Source of the DNA: Brachybacterium sp. FME24
Lineage (GTDB): Bacteria > Actinomycetota > Actinomycetes > Actinomycetales > Dermabacteraceae
Assembly: GCF_014897705.1 (NCBI RefSeq)
Contig: NZ_JABUXV010000010.1
Span: forward strand, 155,326-219,325
Length of the DNA stretch: 64,000 nucleotides
Direction of reading: 5' to 3'
Below are positions 42,286 to 52,843 of this stretch, piece by piece. How positions within the stretch are numbered: the first letter of the stretch is position 1; each line of letters starts with the position of its first letter. The notes beneath the pieces are model-generated. The model was given only the letters and a program-made list of their open reading frames with translations. It was not told the origin of the DNA and ran no database searches. Made by a program: the position numbers and the translations under genes.

Positions 42286-42627
42286 ATGCCTGGTCCCGGA
42301 CCGCGCGACCACGCCGGAGGGCCGGAGTGCGATGACGTGGACCGCGCGCTGCTCGCCGCCGGCCGCGGAGACCAGGACGCCTTCGCCCGGTTCTACGATG
42401 CCACCTCGGCTCACGTGTTCAGCCTCGCCCTCGAGATCGTGCATGGCCGGGAGGCGTGCGAAGACCTCGCGCTGGAGAGCTACGTGGAGGCCTGGCGCAC
42501 GGCCCCCACCTTCGACCGGGCGCACTGTTCGGCGATGACGTGGTTGACGATGCATGTTCTTCGCCAGACACCTGTCCGGTTGGCACTGAATGCGGCTCGC
42601 ACCGCGAGAGATGAGAACCCCGATTAG
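42286..42627 (+). CDS. Sigma-70 region-2-only protein (ECF-like)
   Basis: This 113-aa protein corresponds to ECF sigma region 2: LLAAGRGDQDAFARFYDATS, HVFSLALEIVHGREACEDL, ALESYVEAWRTAPTFD and AMTWLTMHVL. It matches SigK/ECF19-like factors up to the -10 recognition helix. Region 4, needed to bind the -35, is missing; the frame ends with ARTARDENPD and no continuation is seen in other frames. GGAAGGTGG precedes the ATG. It may be a decayed sigma factor or a small protein that competes for core RNA polymerase. The catalase gene follows 180 bp later on the same strand. Confidence 0.7.
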   Translation: MPGPGPRDHAGGPECDDVDRALLAAGRGDQDAFARFYDATSAHVFSLALEIVHGREACEDLALESYVEAWRTAPTFDRAHCSAMTWLTMHVLRQTPVRLALNAARTARDENPD

Positions 42628-42656
42628 CACGACGGGTCGCCCCCACGCCGACGTTC

Positions 42657-42672
42657 CCGGCTCCTGTGCCGG
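42657..42672 (+). terminator. Small hairpin after the sigma-like gene
   Basis: CCGGC-TCCTGT-GCCGG lies 29 bp after the stop codon and could help end the short transcript before the catalase leader. There is no T-tract. Confidence 0.3.
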
Positions 42673-42730
42673 ACACGGGGCCGGACCGCTCGGTCCACCC
42701 TCGTCCATCGCGGTCCGAGGGTCGCGGCTA

Positions 42731-42798
42731 CCTCTCGAGGGGTGCACCGACGTACGGTGACGACAGTCACAGTCGATCCACTCGACCCCTCGAGGAGG
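42731..42798 (+). promoter_or_regulatory. Structured catalase leader that can sequester the ribosome-binding site
   Basis: The left arm CCTCTCGAGGGGT (42731-42743) pairs with the right arm ACCCCTCGAGGAGG (42785-42798), leaving one bulged G. The right arm contains the GGAGG Shine-Dalgarno of the catalase, nine bases before its ATG. Inside the loop a second hairpin, CACCG-ACGTA-CGGTG (42745-42759), forms. The fold would block ribosome access unless opened by temperature, a protein or another RNA. Confidence 0.55.
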
Positions 42799-42807
42799 GA
42801 CCACGTC

Positions 42808-45027
<2,220 letters not shown>

Positions 45028-45206
45028 GGAGGCGACGAAGGAGGCGCCGACCGGAACGCGGAGCTGCGGGGACTCGCGCAGGGGCAGCACCGTCGATGCA
45101 CCGAGGGCCGACGGCCGGACGACGACCCACGGCTCAACACCTGGAGGCTGCCGGCCGCAGACGGACGCTGGAGTCACGCCATTATTCCGTCGATGAAGGA
45201 GCACCC

Positions 45207-45401
45207 ATGGAGCACGACAAGCTGGTCGAGGTCATCCGGACCGTCATCGAATACCGTCAGGATTCTGCAGTATCCCACCGGCCAGAGGACTACGACCTCG
45301 ACGCGATCGCCGAGGAAGCGCACGAGCAGACTGCGGCCGCCGGTGTGGACGAGCTCGACCCCGAGAAGTACTGGGCGATCGTGGAGAAGCACGCCAAGTA
45401 G
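45207..45401 (+). CDS. Small hypothetical protein (64 aa) downstream of catalase
   Basis: The product begins MEHDKLVEVIRTVIEYRQDS and is acidic and helical (YDLDAIAEEAHEQTAAAG, DPEKYWAIVEKHAK), without cysteines, membrane segments or known domain. GAAGGAG six bases before the ATG and normal codon use argue that it is real. It lies 179 bp after the catalase stop on the same strand, possibly cotranscribed. The function is unknown. Confidence 0.65.
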   Translation: MEHDKLVEVIRTVIEYRQDSAVSHRPEDYDLDAIAEEAHEQTAAAGVDELDPEKYWAIVEKHAK

Positions 45402-45423
45402 AGCTGCTGCCCGGACTGAACTC

Positions 45424-46860
45424 CTACCCCAGCGGCCCGACGGGCAGATAGCGATACGTGCCGTCCTGCGCGCCGGTCACCGTGAAGTCGCCGGTCTCCT
45501 CCGCGATCTGCCACAAGCGGGCCGCCAACGCGCGCAGCGTCTCGGCATGGTCGGGGTCGCTGGCCAGATTGACTCGTTCGCCGGGATCCGCTTCCAGGTC
45601 GTACAGCTCATCGAAGTCGAAGGCGTTGAAGACGTACTTGTGCCGCCCCTCCCACACGATCCGCTGGGTGTAGGAGAACCGCTGTCCGTGGAACTCGGCG
45701 AACGCGGTCTGCCGGGGCGGACCACCCTCTCCCGTGAGCCGCGGCAGCAGATCGACGGCGTGGCCGTCGAGGCCGTGGCCGGTCAGCTGCGCGATCGTCT
45801 CGGCGATGTCGTGGGACTGGGTCAGATCGTCGATGACCTGTCCGGGCGGGATCATCGCCGGCCACGAGACGATCATCGGCACGCGGTAGACCTCCTCGAA
45901 GCCGGGCACGCCTTTGAGCAGCAGCCGGTGCGCGCCCATGAGGTCGCCGTGATCGCTCGTGTAGATGACGATCGTGTCCTCCAACTGTCCGGCCGCCTCG
46001 ATGCGCTCCAGGAGTCGACCCACCTGGTCGTCGACCATGGAACAGAGCGCGTAGTAGCACGCCGTCGCCGTGCGGAACTCGTCCGGTGACAGATCGGCCC
46101 AGACCGTCTGCTGACGACGGTAGATCGCCGGCCGGTCGGCGAGATCGTCGTCGAAGCTGTCCGGCAGAGGCAGTGAGGCCGGGTCATACCGATCGACGTA
46201 CGCCGACGGTGCCACGTACGGCTCGTGCGGCGCTTTCGTACTGACCATGACTGCCCAGGGTTCGTCCTCCTCCACCACGGAATCGAGGAAGGACAGCGCC
46301 CGGGTGACGGTGAAATGCTCGAGGGTGCTCTCGACCGGCTCCTCGGTCACGCCGTAGAGCAGCAGATCTCGGTAGCCCGGCTGAGCGACCGTGCGCGTCG
46401 GCTCCGAAAGGACCGGCTTCTCGGCGAGGCCCAGGCTGCGCCGGTACGCGTAGTAGTCGTCCTCCGGCTCGAAGTAGGCGCCGTCCTGGGTGAATCCGAA
46501 GCGCTCCATCTCGCCGCTGCGCTCGACATGCCATTTGCCGAAGTATCCGACCGTGTATCCGGCGTCTGCCAGTCGGTTGCTCCACATCGGGAGCCCGTCC
46601 ACGAGATCCGCGCGGAAGGTCGGTACGGCGTGATAGACGTCGACCATCCCATGCTGGTGGGGCAGCAATCCGGTCATGAAGCTGGCCCGGGCCGGTGAGC
46701 AGATGGGGCTGGGGGTATAGCACCGTGTCAATCGGGCGCCGCGTTCGGCCAGCTCCGAAAGGTGCGGGGTCTGGCATGGCCCGGCCGGGTCCACGGTCCC
46801 TGCTTGCTGCTGATCGCTCATGACGACCAGCACGTTCGGTCGGCGTTGGGGAGTGGTCAT
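45424..46860 (-). CDS. Sulfatase (type I, Cys-type), cytosolic, ABC-operon member
   Basis: This 478-aa arylsulfatase/choline-sulfatase-like enzyme has metal ligands in VLVVMSDQQQAG. Cys54-Ser-Pro-Ala-Arg58 in ICSPARASFMTG is the formylglycine site; GYFGKWHVE carries catalytic Lys/His and VIYTSDHGDLMGAH the later Asp-His pair. There is no signal peptide, so it hydrolyses an imported sulfate ester in the cytosol. AAAGGTG precedes the ATG. It is the last gene of a reverse-strand set starting with a GntR regulator: lyase, binding protein, two permeases, sulfatase. A matching FGE maturase is not in this window. Confidence 0.93.
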   Translation of the reverse strand: MTTPQRRPNVLVVMSDQQQAGTVDPAGPCQTPHLSELAERGARLTRCYTPSPICSPARASFMTGLLPHQHGMVDVYHAVPTFRADLVDGLPMWSNRLADAGYTVGYFGKWHVERSGEMERFGFTQDGAYFEPEDDYYAYRRSLGLAEKPVLSEPTRTVAQPGYRDLLLYGVTEEPVESTLEHFTVTRALSFLDSVVEEDEPWAVMVSTKAPHEPYVAPSAYVDRYDPASLPLPDSFDDDLADRPAIYRRQQTVWADLSPDEFRTATACYYALCSMVDDQVGRLLERIEAAGQLEDTIVIYTSDHGDLMGAHRLLLKGVPGFEEVYRVPMIVSWPAMIPPGQVIDDLTQSHDIAETIAQLTGHGLDGHAVDLLPRLTGEGGPPRQTAFAEFHGQRFSYTQRIVWEGRHKYVFNAFDFDELYDLEADPGERVNLASDPDHAETLRALAARLWQIAEETGDFTVTGAQDGTYRYLPVGPLG

Positions 46861-46959
46861 CGATCACCTTTCGTGCACACAGCGTCAGTGCTGGAGCTTC
46901 GGGGCTGGAGTCTCGTGGGGTGGATGCGGTGGCACCTCGGGGCACGACCGCTGGGCCGT

Positions 46960-47781
46960 TCAGTCCTTCAGACCTCCCTCGGTGAGCCCGGCGACGACGT
47001 GCTTCTGGAGCAGCATGAACACCACGATGATCGGGATCGCGATGACGGTGGAGACGGCCATCAGGTTGGTCCACTGGGTGCCGAAGCTGGCGATGAACCT
47101 GTTGAGGACCACGGTGATCGGCTGTTTGTCGTCGCTGGTGGCGAGGGTGAGGCCGAAGACGAACTCGCCCCAGGTCATCACGAAGGTGAGCGTGGCGACC
47201 ATGACCAGTCCCGGCCGCACCAGCGGCAGTCCCACGCGACGGAAGGCCCCGAAGGTGGTGCAGCCGTCGAGCCTCGCGGCTTCGAGCAGGTCCCCGGGGA
47301 TCGCGCCCATGTACGGGCGCAGCAGCACGACGGCGAACGGGAGCGTCACCGAGACGTTCGCGATGATCAGGCCGGTGTACGTGTCCACCAGTCCGTACTG
47401 GCTGAAGATCGCGAACATCGGCAGGGCGAGGCTGATCGTCGGCAGCATCTGCGCTGCCAGCAGCAGGAACAGCACGACGCCGGTGACGCGGAAGCGGAAC
47501 TTCGCGAGCCCGTACGCCGCCGGCGCTCCCAGCGCGAGCGTCAGGAGCAGCGTGGGCAGGGTGATGATGGTGCTCGACCTCAGCCCCTGCCAGATGGCGG
47601 GGTCCGATATCACCGTGTCCAGATACGCCTGCAGGGTCACCGGCGAGGGAACGATGTCCGGTGGCGCGTCGAAGACGTCCGCGGGCGGCTTCAGCGAGGT
47701 CGCCACCATCCAGTAGACCGGGATGAGGTAGACGATGACCAGCACGACGGCGGCCACGGTCAGCGCGACGGACTTCTTCAT
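46960..47781 (-). CDS. Carbohydrate ABC transporter permease (MalG-like)
   Basis: This 273-aa inner-membrane permease has six predicted membrane segments, starting at VALTVAAVVLVIVYLIPVYW. The EAA loop in its usual place reads DLLEAARLDGCTTFGAFRRVGLPLVRPGL, the contact site for the ATPase. It belongs to the CUT1 MalG-type family for oligosaccharides and glycerol-phosphate-like solutes. GGAGGG precedes the ATG. It starts six bases after the other permease ends. No ATPase gene is in this operon; a shared MsiK-type ATPase elsewhere, common in actinobacteria, is the expected partner. Confidence 0.93.
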   Translation of the reverse strand: MKKSVALTVAAVVLVIVYLIPVYWMVATSLKPPADVFDAPPDIVPSPVTLQAYLDTVISDPAIWQGLRSSTIITLPTLLLTLALGAPAAYGLAKFRFRVTGVVLFLLLAAQMLPTISLALPMFAIFSQYGLVDTYTGLIIANVSVTLPFAVVLLRPYMGAIPGDLLEAARLDGCTTFGAFRRVGLPLVRPGLVMVATLTFVMTWGEFVFGLTLATSDDKQPITVVLNRFIASFGTQWTNLMAVSTVIAIPIIVVFMLLQKHVVAGLTEGGLKD

Positions 47782-47786
47782 GGCGC

Positions 47787-48737
47787 TCAGCCCTCCTTCC
47801 GGGTGGAGCGGAAGTAGACGACGGCCAGGAGCATCGGGACCACCAGGAGCAGGGTGTTCACGGTCGCTCCCGCACCCAGGTCGAAGTTCACGAAGGCTTC
47901 GTTGTACGCGAGGATCGGCAGCACGGTGGTGGCATCTCCTGGGCCGCCGCGGGTCAGGATGAAGATCGTGTCGAAGGTCTTGAAGGTGTAGATGAACCCG
48001 AGCAGCGCCACGACGGACAGCACAGGGCGCAGCAGGGGAACCGTGATGCGCCAGAAGGTGTTCCACCGGTTCGCGCCGTCGAGTTCCGCCGCCTCGTAGG
48101 TTGCTCGCGGGATGTTCTGGAGGCCGGCGATGATCAGCAGCATGGCAAAGGGCACCATCGTCCAGGCCGTCGCCAGGGTGACCGCGGGCAGCGCGAGGGT
48201 GGGGCTGCCGAGCCAGAACACGGGTTCGGGGATGATCCCCAGGGTGGTGAGGATGTAGTTGACCAGGCCGCTGGTGCCATCGAGCATCCAGCGCCAGACG
48301 TTCGCCGCCACCACCGAGGGCAGGATGTACGGCAGGAACAGCATCGAGCGCAGCAGCTTATTCCCCGGGAAATGCTTGGTGAACAGGAGCGCGAACGCCG
48401 TCCCGATCGTGAGCATGAGGGCGATCGTCGAGATCGTATATATCAGGGACGTGACGAGGCTGGTCCAGATCGCCGGGTCGGCGAGCGCCCGCGCGTACTG
48501 GCTCACGCCGACCCATTGCACGGTTCCGCCCAGGAACTTCTGGATGGGGGCGTCATAGAAGCCGAGATTCACGTTGTACAGCAGCGGATAGACCGTCGTG
48601 GCCACGACGAAGAGGACCGCGGGAAGAATGAAGAGATACTTCCCGAAGCTCTGGGCACGTTTCGCTCCCCGCCCGCCCCGGGACGGTCGCGGTGCCGTGG
48701 CTCCTGCTGCGGGCGCACTGTGTGTCGTGGTCATCAT
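47787..48737 (-). CDS. Carbohydrate ABC transporter permease (MalF-like)
   Basis: This 316-aa permease has a basic, Ala/Arg-rich cytosolic N-terminus and six membrane segments beginning LFILPAVLFVVATTVYPLLY. The EAA loop YEAAELDGANRWNTFWRITVPLLRPV is well conserved. It pairs with the MalG-like permease that follows. Two adjacent ATGs (48737 and 48734) are possible; AAGGAG is four or seven bases away, so the second may be the true one. It is transcribed after the binding-protein gene. Confidence 0.93.
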   Translation of the reverse strand: MMTTTHSAPAAGATAPRPSRGGRGAKRAQSFGKYLFILPAVLFVVATTVYPLLYNVNLGFYDAPIQKFLGGTVQWVGVSQYARALADPAIWTSLVTSLIYTISTIALMLTIGTAFALLFTKHFPGNKLLRSMLFLPYILPSVVAANVWRWMLDGTSGLVNYILTTLGIIPEPVFWLGSPTLALPAVTLATAWTMVPFAMLLIIAGLQNIPRATYEAAELDGANRWNTFWRITVPLLRPVLSVVALLGFIYTFKTFDTIFILTRGGPGDATTVLPILAYNEAFVNFDLGAGATVNTLLLVVPMLLAVVYFRSTRKEG

Positions 48738-48816
48738 CGGGCTCCTTCGACGTGATGACGGGTTGTCCTCCCGGGGGCGTACCTCGTGCGCCGGTCGATG
48801 GCGCCGGGTTCCTGCG

Positions 48817-50088
48817 TCACTCCTGCAGTGCCTCGTCGGTCGCCGACTGCAGCGTGGCCAGGGCGTCGTCGATGCTCGCGGAGCCGCTGAGCACGGACTG
48901 CAGCGCCAGCTGGACGGCGGTGAAGATCTCGGCCGAGGCCGGCGAGACGCTCTCCCCGGGTGCCCAAGCGATCTCGAGCTGGTCCACGAACACCTTCTTG
49001 ACCGGGTCCTGCCACAGCTCGTCCTCGGCGGTGTCCGTGCGCACGGGAAGCTTGTTCCGCTCGGGCAGGTACTCGTTCATCACCTCGGGCTGCTGCATCC
49101 AGGTGATCAGATCCCAGGCAGCATCAGGATCACTCGCGGTGTTGGTGATCGTGAGGTTCTCGGCGGAGAGCCACGACACCGAGGTCTCGTCGGCCGGCAT
49201 CGGGAGGACCTCCAGCTCGAGGTCCGGAGCTTCGTCGGCCAGCGAGGTCAGGTAGGACGCGGAGTTGATCATCATCGCGGCGGTCTCCGTCCGGAACTGC
49301 GCGTAGACGTCGTCCTCCATCCAGGTCAGGACGCCCTCGGACACGCCTCCGTCCTCGAGCATCCGCTGGAAGGACTCCATGGCGGTGGTCCCGGCGGCGC
49401 CCTCGAAATCGGTGACGTCGCCGCCGGCCGCCAGGAACCGCAGCAACCATGCAGTGGCGCCCTCGACACCGTTCCGGCCGCAGTACGCCAGGCCGTAGCT
49501 GCCGTCTCCCGCAGCGGCGATCGCTGCGGCTTCCGTCTCGTCCCAGGTCGTAGGGGGCTGGACTCCGGCCTTCTCGAGCGCGGCCGTGTTCGTCCACAGT
49601 GCATAGGTGTCCGCCACGTGCGGAATGGCGAAAGTCGCTCCGTCGACCTGGGTGGTGTCCCAGGGGCCGGCGAAGTACGAGTCCTGCTCGCCCCACTCGG
49701 CGACTCGATCGCTGAGGTCCACGAGGATGTCCGAGCCCGCGAACAGCGCCGTGTCGAAGGCGTTGACGAGGGCGATGTCGGGAAGGCCGCCACCGGTGGC
49801 GGCCTGGAGGAGGGTCCGGTTGAAGTCCCCGAACGGGACCAGCCGGATGTCGACCTCGACGCCCGTCTCCTCGGTGTAACGCTTCACCAGCGCCTCGATG
49901 GGCGCGGTCGCGGCCCCTCCGTAGTAGTGCCAGAACGTGATGGGACCGGATCCGCCGCCGTCGCTCGCACCGGAATCGTCGGTCTCGGGGGTTCCGCCCG
50001 GGGTGCAGGCCGCGAGGGCGGCTGCCGTGAGACCCACTCCCCCCATCAGTGCGGTACGCCGGGTAAGGGGTGTGTAGCGCTGCAACAT
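48817..50088 (-). CDS. Sugar ABC transporter substrate-binding lipoprotein
   Basis: This 423-aa extracellular solute-binding protein (family 1) has the N-terminus LTRRTALMGGVGLTAAALAAC, combining a Tat-like twin arginine with a lipobox whose Cys is the lipidation site. A Gly/Ser/Asp linker follows, then ITFWHYYGGAATAPIEALV and TGVEVDIRLVPFGDFNRTLL, typical of CUT1 binding proteins. It delivers the solute to the two permeases downstream. AAGGAG precedes the ATG. The ligand is not predictable from sequence; the operon's lyase and sulfatase suggest a sulfated acidic sugar. Confidence 0.93.
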   Translation of the reverse strand: MLQRYTPLTRRTALMGGVGLTAAALAACTPGGTPETDDSGASDGGGSGPITFWHYYGGAATAPIEALVKRYTEETGVEVDIRLVPFGDFNRTLLQAATGGGLPDIALVNAFDTALFAGSDILVDLSDRVAEWGEQDSYFAGPWDTTQVDGATFAIPHVADTYALWTNTAALEKAGVQPPTTWDETEAAAIAAAGDGSYGLAYCGRNGVEGATAWLLRFLAAGGDVTDFEGAAGTTAMESFQRMLEDGGVSEGVLTWMEDDVYAQFRTETAAMMINSASYLTSLADEAPDLELEVLPMPADETSVSWLSAENLTITNTASDPDAAWDLITWMQQPEVMNEYLPERNKLPVRTDTAEDELWQDPVKKVFVDQLEIAWAPGESVSPASAEIFTAVQLALQSVLSGSASIDDALATLQSATDEALQE

Positions 50089-50153
50089 GACGACTCCTTC
50101 GTAGCCAAGGTGACGGGGTGGTGGTGCGGTCAGAGGTTCACGCGGTCAATGGT

Positions 50154-51053
50154 TCAGGCGGTCAGGTCGAGGGCATCGATGTCCTCGAGGAGACGGCGCC
50201 GGGTGGCGTCGTCGAGATCGAGCAGGGGCCGACGGCTCGGGCCCATGTCCAGCCCTCGGGAGGTGAGGATGGCTCGTAGTGCGGGCATCACGCCGTAGGT
50301 CGCGAGTACTCGCACGAGGTCCTCGACCTGGCGCTGCACGGCCATGGCTGCGTCGTGGTCGCCGTCGCGGTAGTGCCGCAGCAGGTCCAGATAGAGCGTG
50401 GGGAACGCGTTGAACGTGCTGCCGATGGCTCCGCAGGCGCCGACGGACAATCCGGCGTAGAGCACCTCGTCGTGGCCGTTCCACACGCGAAATTTGCCGT
50501 CGCGCAGCCGCGTGAAGGCGGACATCTCGAACACGTCCCCGGAGGTGTTCTTCAGTCCGTGGAGGTTCGGCTGCTCGACGAGCTCCGCCAGGAGCTCCTG
50601 CGAGAGCCGGACCCCGGCGCGGGCGGGGAAGTTGTAGGCGATCAGCGGCGCGGGAGCGTCACGGATCAGGTCCAGGAAGTAGCCCCGGACCTCGGCCTCG
50701 GTCAAGGGGATCGACGGCGGGATCGAGGAGATGGCGTCCGCGCCCGCTCCCACGGAGCGGTCGGCCAGCTGCAGAGTCAGCTCGATGGAGTTGGTCCCGA
50801 CATGGGCGATGACCGGGACTTCCCCGTCGACCGCGTCGACGACGGCGCGGGTGCACAGCACGCGGCTGTCCTCGTCCAGCGCGACGCCGTCGCCGGTGGA
50901 TCCGCACACGTACAGCCCGTCGATACCTGCCTCCACCAGCTGGCTGGTGTGCTGCTGGAGGACATCGACGGCGACGGTCCCGTCGGGACGGTAGGGGGTC
51001 AGCAGGGCGGCGACGATCCCGTCGGCTCGGTCCAGGATGTTCGGGGATGTCAT
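50154..51053 (-). CDS. N-acetylneuraminate lyase/dihydrodipicolinate synthase family protein
   Basis: This 299-aa TIM-barrel class I aldolase has the GSTG loop at 51-54, catalytic Tyr140 in IAYNFPARAGVRLS and Schiff-base Lys168 in LHGLKNTSGD. The YNFPARAG wording and residue spacing (Tyr140, Lys168) are closer to E. coli NanA (137, 165) than to DapA. It would split or form a 2-oxo acid sugar. AGGAG precedes the ATG, and only three bases separate it from the GntR gene. Its place in the operon with sugar importer and sulfatase suggests that it cleaves the imported sugar acid. Confidence 0.9.
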   Translation of the reverse strand: MTSPNILDRADGIVAALLTPYRPDGTVAVDVLQQHTSQLVEAGIDGLYVCGSTGDGVALDEDSRVLCTRAVVDAVDGEVPVIAHVGTNSIELTLQLADRSVGAGADAISSIPPSIPLTEAEVRGYFLDLIRDAPAPLIAYNFPARAGVRLSQELLAELVEQPNLHGLKNTSGDVFEMSAFTRLRDGKFRVWNGHDEVLYAGLSVGACGAIGSTFNAFPTLYLDLLRHYRDGDHDAAMAVQRQVEDLVRVLATYGVMPALRAILTSRGLDMGPSRRPLLDLDDATRRRLLEDIDALDLTA

Positions 51054-51056
51054 GGC

Positions 51057-51761
51057 TCAGCTCTCCTGGTGGTCTACGGAGCGGCGCTCGACCAGGGAGT
51101 CGGTGCGCTGTCGGATATCGATGAAGTGGTCGTCGAGGGCGCCGATCGGGTCGTGGTTCTCCGGGTTCCGCAGCGCGGCGACGATGGCGGCGTGGCGATC
51201 GGCGAGGTCGTCGTACCGCAGGGCCGGGAGCTGGTCCCGCATCTTGTCCATCAGCTGCCAGAACGCCTCGAGCGTCCCGTCGATCACGCGGTTGTGGAGA
51301 TCGACGTACAGGCAGCGGTGGAACTCGCGGTCCTGTTCGGGGAAGGCGAGTCCCTTCGACTCGAGCGCGTGCATCTCCGCGACGATCTCGTCGAGCCTCG
51401 CGAGGCGTTCCTCGCTGATCCGCTCGGCGACCTCGCGGATCAGTCCGCGTTCCAGGGCGGCGCGGGCCACGAGCAGTTCGTCGAGGTCAGCGCCGGATTC
51501 GATCAGCTGATACGGGAGCCGCGAGATCACCGGCTCCAAGGAGAAGGAACGCAGGAACAGCCCGCGTCCCTGGTGCGCCTCGAGCACCCCCTGTGACTGC
51601 AGCGCGCGCGTCGCCTCCCGCAGCGTGGCCCGGCTGGCACCGAGCCGTTCTGCGAGGTCGCCTTCGGAGGGGAGGGCGTCATGGGGCTTCAGCCCGAGGT
51701 GCTGGATGAGCTCCAGCAGCTCGTGCTGCAGGGTCTCGAATCGGCGAGTGACGTGTGCCAT
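51057..51761 (-). CDS. GntR family regulator (FadR/FCD type)
   Basis: This 234-aa regulator has an N-terminal winged helix (LKPHDALPSEGDLAERLGASRATLREATRALQSQGVL, then AHQGRGLFLR) and a C-terminal FCD all-helical ligand domain (ELLVARAALERGLIREVAE; REFHRCLYVDLHN with the metal-binding Asp/His pattern). FCD members sense carboxylic or sugar acids. It is first in the operon and the ATG is six bases after a -10 that overlaps an 18-bp palindrome, so it should repress its own operon until the sugar acid binds. Confidence 0.92.
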   Translation of the reverse strand: MAHVTRRFETLQHELLELIQHLGLKPHDALPSEGDLAERLGASRATLREATRALQSQGVLEAHQGRGLFLRSFSLEPVISRLPYQLIESGADLDELLVARAALERGLIREVAERISEERLARLDEIVAEMHALESKGLAFPEQDREFHRCLYVDLHNRVIDGTLEAFWQLMDKMRDQLPALRYDDLADRHAAIVAALRNPENHDPIGALDDHFIDIRQRTDSLVERRSVDHQES

Positions 51762-51767
51762 GGAGGG

Positions 51768-51788
51768 AAGTTATCAGATATCTGACAA
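51768..51788 (-). promoter_or_regulatory. Leaderless promoter with overlapping GntR operator
   Basis: Reverse-strand TAACTT (51773-51768) is six bases before the GntR ATG. Overlapping it is the near-perfect 18-bp palindrome 51771-51788 (core TCAGATATCTGA at 51774-51785). A FadR-type dimer bound here would cover the -10 and spacer. Confidence 0.7.
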
Positions 51789-51931
51789 CCTACGGAAGGG
51801 TAGTTTCCGCGGAAGCGGGACTGGCGCGTTGAAAGCTGTGTAACCTGCAGTGATCGCTGTCGAGCCTCCGGAAATGCCCGGGAGCGCCGCGACGAGCCTC
51901 ATTGCCCTCGACTGCATTGGTCCCCTCCTGA

Positions 51932-52636
51932 CTACGCCGTCAGGTCCACCGCGATCTGCTCACCGAGCGGGACGAAACCCAGACGCCTTCCGGCCGATTC
52001 CGAGGCGGCGTTCTCCACGGCGCTGCGCCACTGCGGGACCAATCCGGCACTGAGGGCATGCTCGACCGCGGCGGATGCAACGCCGGCGCCGAGTCCCTGC
52101 CGGCGGGCTCCGGACGCCACGGCGAGCCCGACGTGCGCAATGCCTCCGTCCCAGATCTCGTAACCGGCCGCCGCCACCGGCTCCCCCGCTGACTGGCCCG
52201 CGACCCATAGGGCGTCCATCTCCCGGAGGCCGCTCTCGTCGCACTCGTCGACGGAGCACTCGGAGAGCACCGCCTCGACGTCTGCAGGGGCCGCTTCGCG
52301 AGGCGTTGCCGTCCTGTGCGGAGAGAACGTCTGACTGTCGAGAAACGACAGTCGCGCCTTTCCGACGAGCTGCGGCCCTTCAGGCTCGAGGACGGCCACG
52401 AGGGACACCGGGTCGAGGAGCTGCTGCGCGTCGAGCCCACGGAGTACGGCGAGCGCCCGCTCCGGCGCGGCAACCACGGTTGCGTCTCCGAGACGGACGA
52501 CCACCGCCGCCGGGACGGTCTTCCAGTCCACGAAAACCGGCCCGACACCGTCGAAGACGTGGGGCGAGACGCCCAGTCGGCCTGCCCACACGCAGCGGAT
52601 GACGAATAAGGCGTCGGCGGAAAGAAGCTGGGTCAC
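51932..52636 (-). CDS. GNAT family N-acetyltransferase
   Basis: This 234-aa protein ends in a GNAT domain: GIAHVGLAVASGARRQGLGAGVASAAVEHAL carries the acetyl-CoA pyrophosphate-binding motif (R-R-Q-G-L-G-A), and AASESAGRRLGFVPLGEQ the last strands. The N-terminal about 110 residues resemble a second, degenerate GNAT-like half. Substrate unknown. The GTG start follows TACGCT by six bases, a leaderless arrangement. It is monocistronic and divergent from the PTS operon. Confidence 0.85.
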   Translation of the reverse strand: MTQLLSADALFVIRCVWAGRLGVSPHVFDGVGPVFVDWKTVPAAVVVRLGDATVVAAPERALAVLRGLDAQQLLDPVSLVAVLEPEGPQLVGKARLSFLDSQTFSPHRTATPREAAPADVEAVLSECSVDECDESGLREMDALWVAGQSAGEPVAAAGYEIWDGGIAHVGLAVASGARRQGLGAGVASAAVEHALSAGLVPQWRSAVENAASESAGRRLGFVPLGEQIAVDLTA

Positions 52637-52642
52637 GTGGCC

Positions 52643-52648
52643 AGCGTA
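52643..52648 (-). promoter_or_regulatory. -10 box of a leaderless promoter
   Basis: Reverse-strand TACGCT is followed by GGCCAC and then the GTG start of the acetyltransferase gene; no ribosome-binding site is present. Confidence 0.5.
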
Positions 52649-52741
52649 GCCAGAGCGGCCGTGCTCAGTAGCACATGCGGGCCATGTCGCCGACGCCGAC
52701 GCCGCGCCTCGTCACATCCCGGTTCGCGGTACCTCGCTGTC

Positions 52742-52769
52742 CTTCCGCCATCTCTCCCTCTCGCGGAAG
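52742..52769. promoter_or_regulatory. Inverted repeat upstream of the PTS operon
   Basis: CTTCCGC (52742-52748) and GCGGAAG (52763-52769) are perfect 7-bp arms 14 bp apart, about 75 bp before the EIIA start. It could be the site of the PRD regulator encoded at the operon's end; this is inference. Confidence 0.35.
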
Positions 52770-52843
52770 AAGGTCTGTTGGCGACCCGGGATGCCTGCCT
52801 CGCAGACTGATCGGGACGTTCACCCCGACAGAGAGGTTCCGCG

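Noticed and set aside
45424..46860. Phosphonate hydrolase or alkaline phosphatase instead of sulfatase
   Set aside because: The C-S-P-A-R formylglycine signature is intact and the surrounding GFGKWH-like motif matches sulfatases, although a phosphonate monoester hydrolase activity cannot be excluded.
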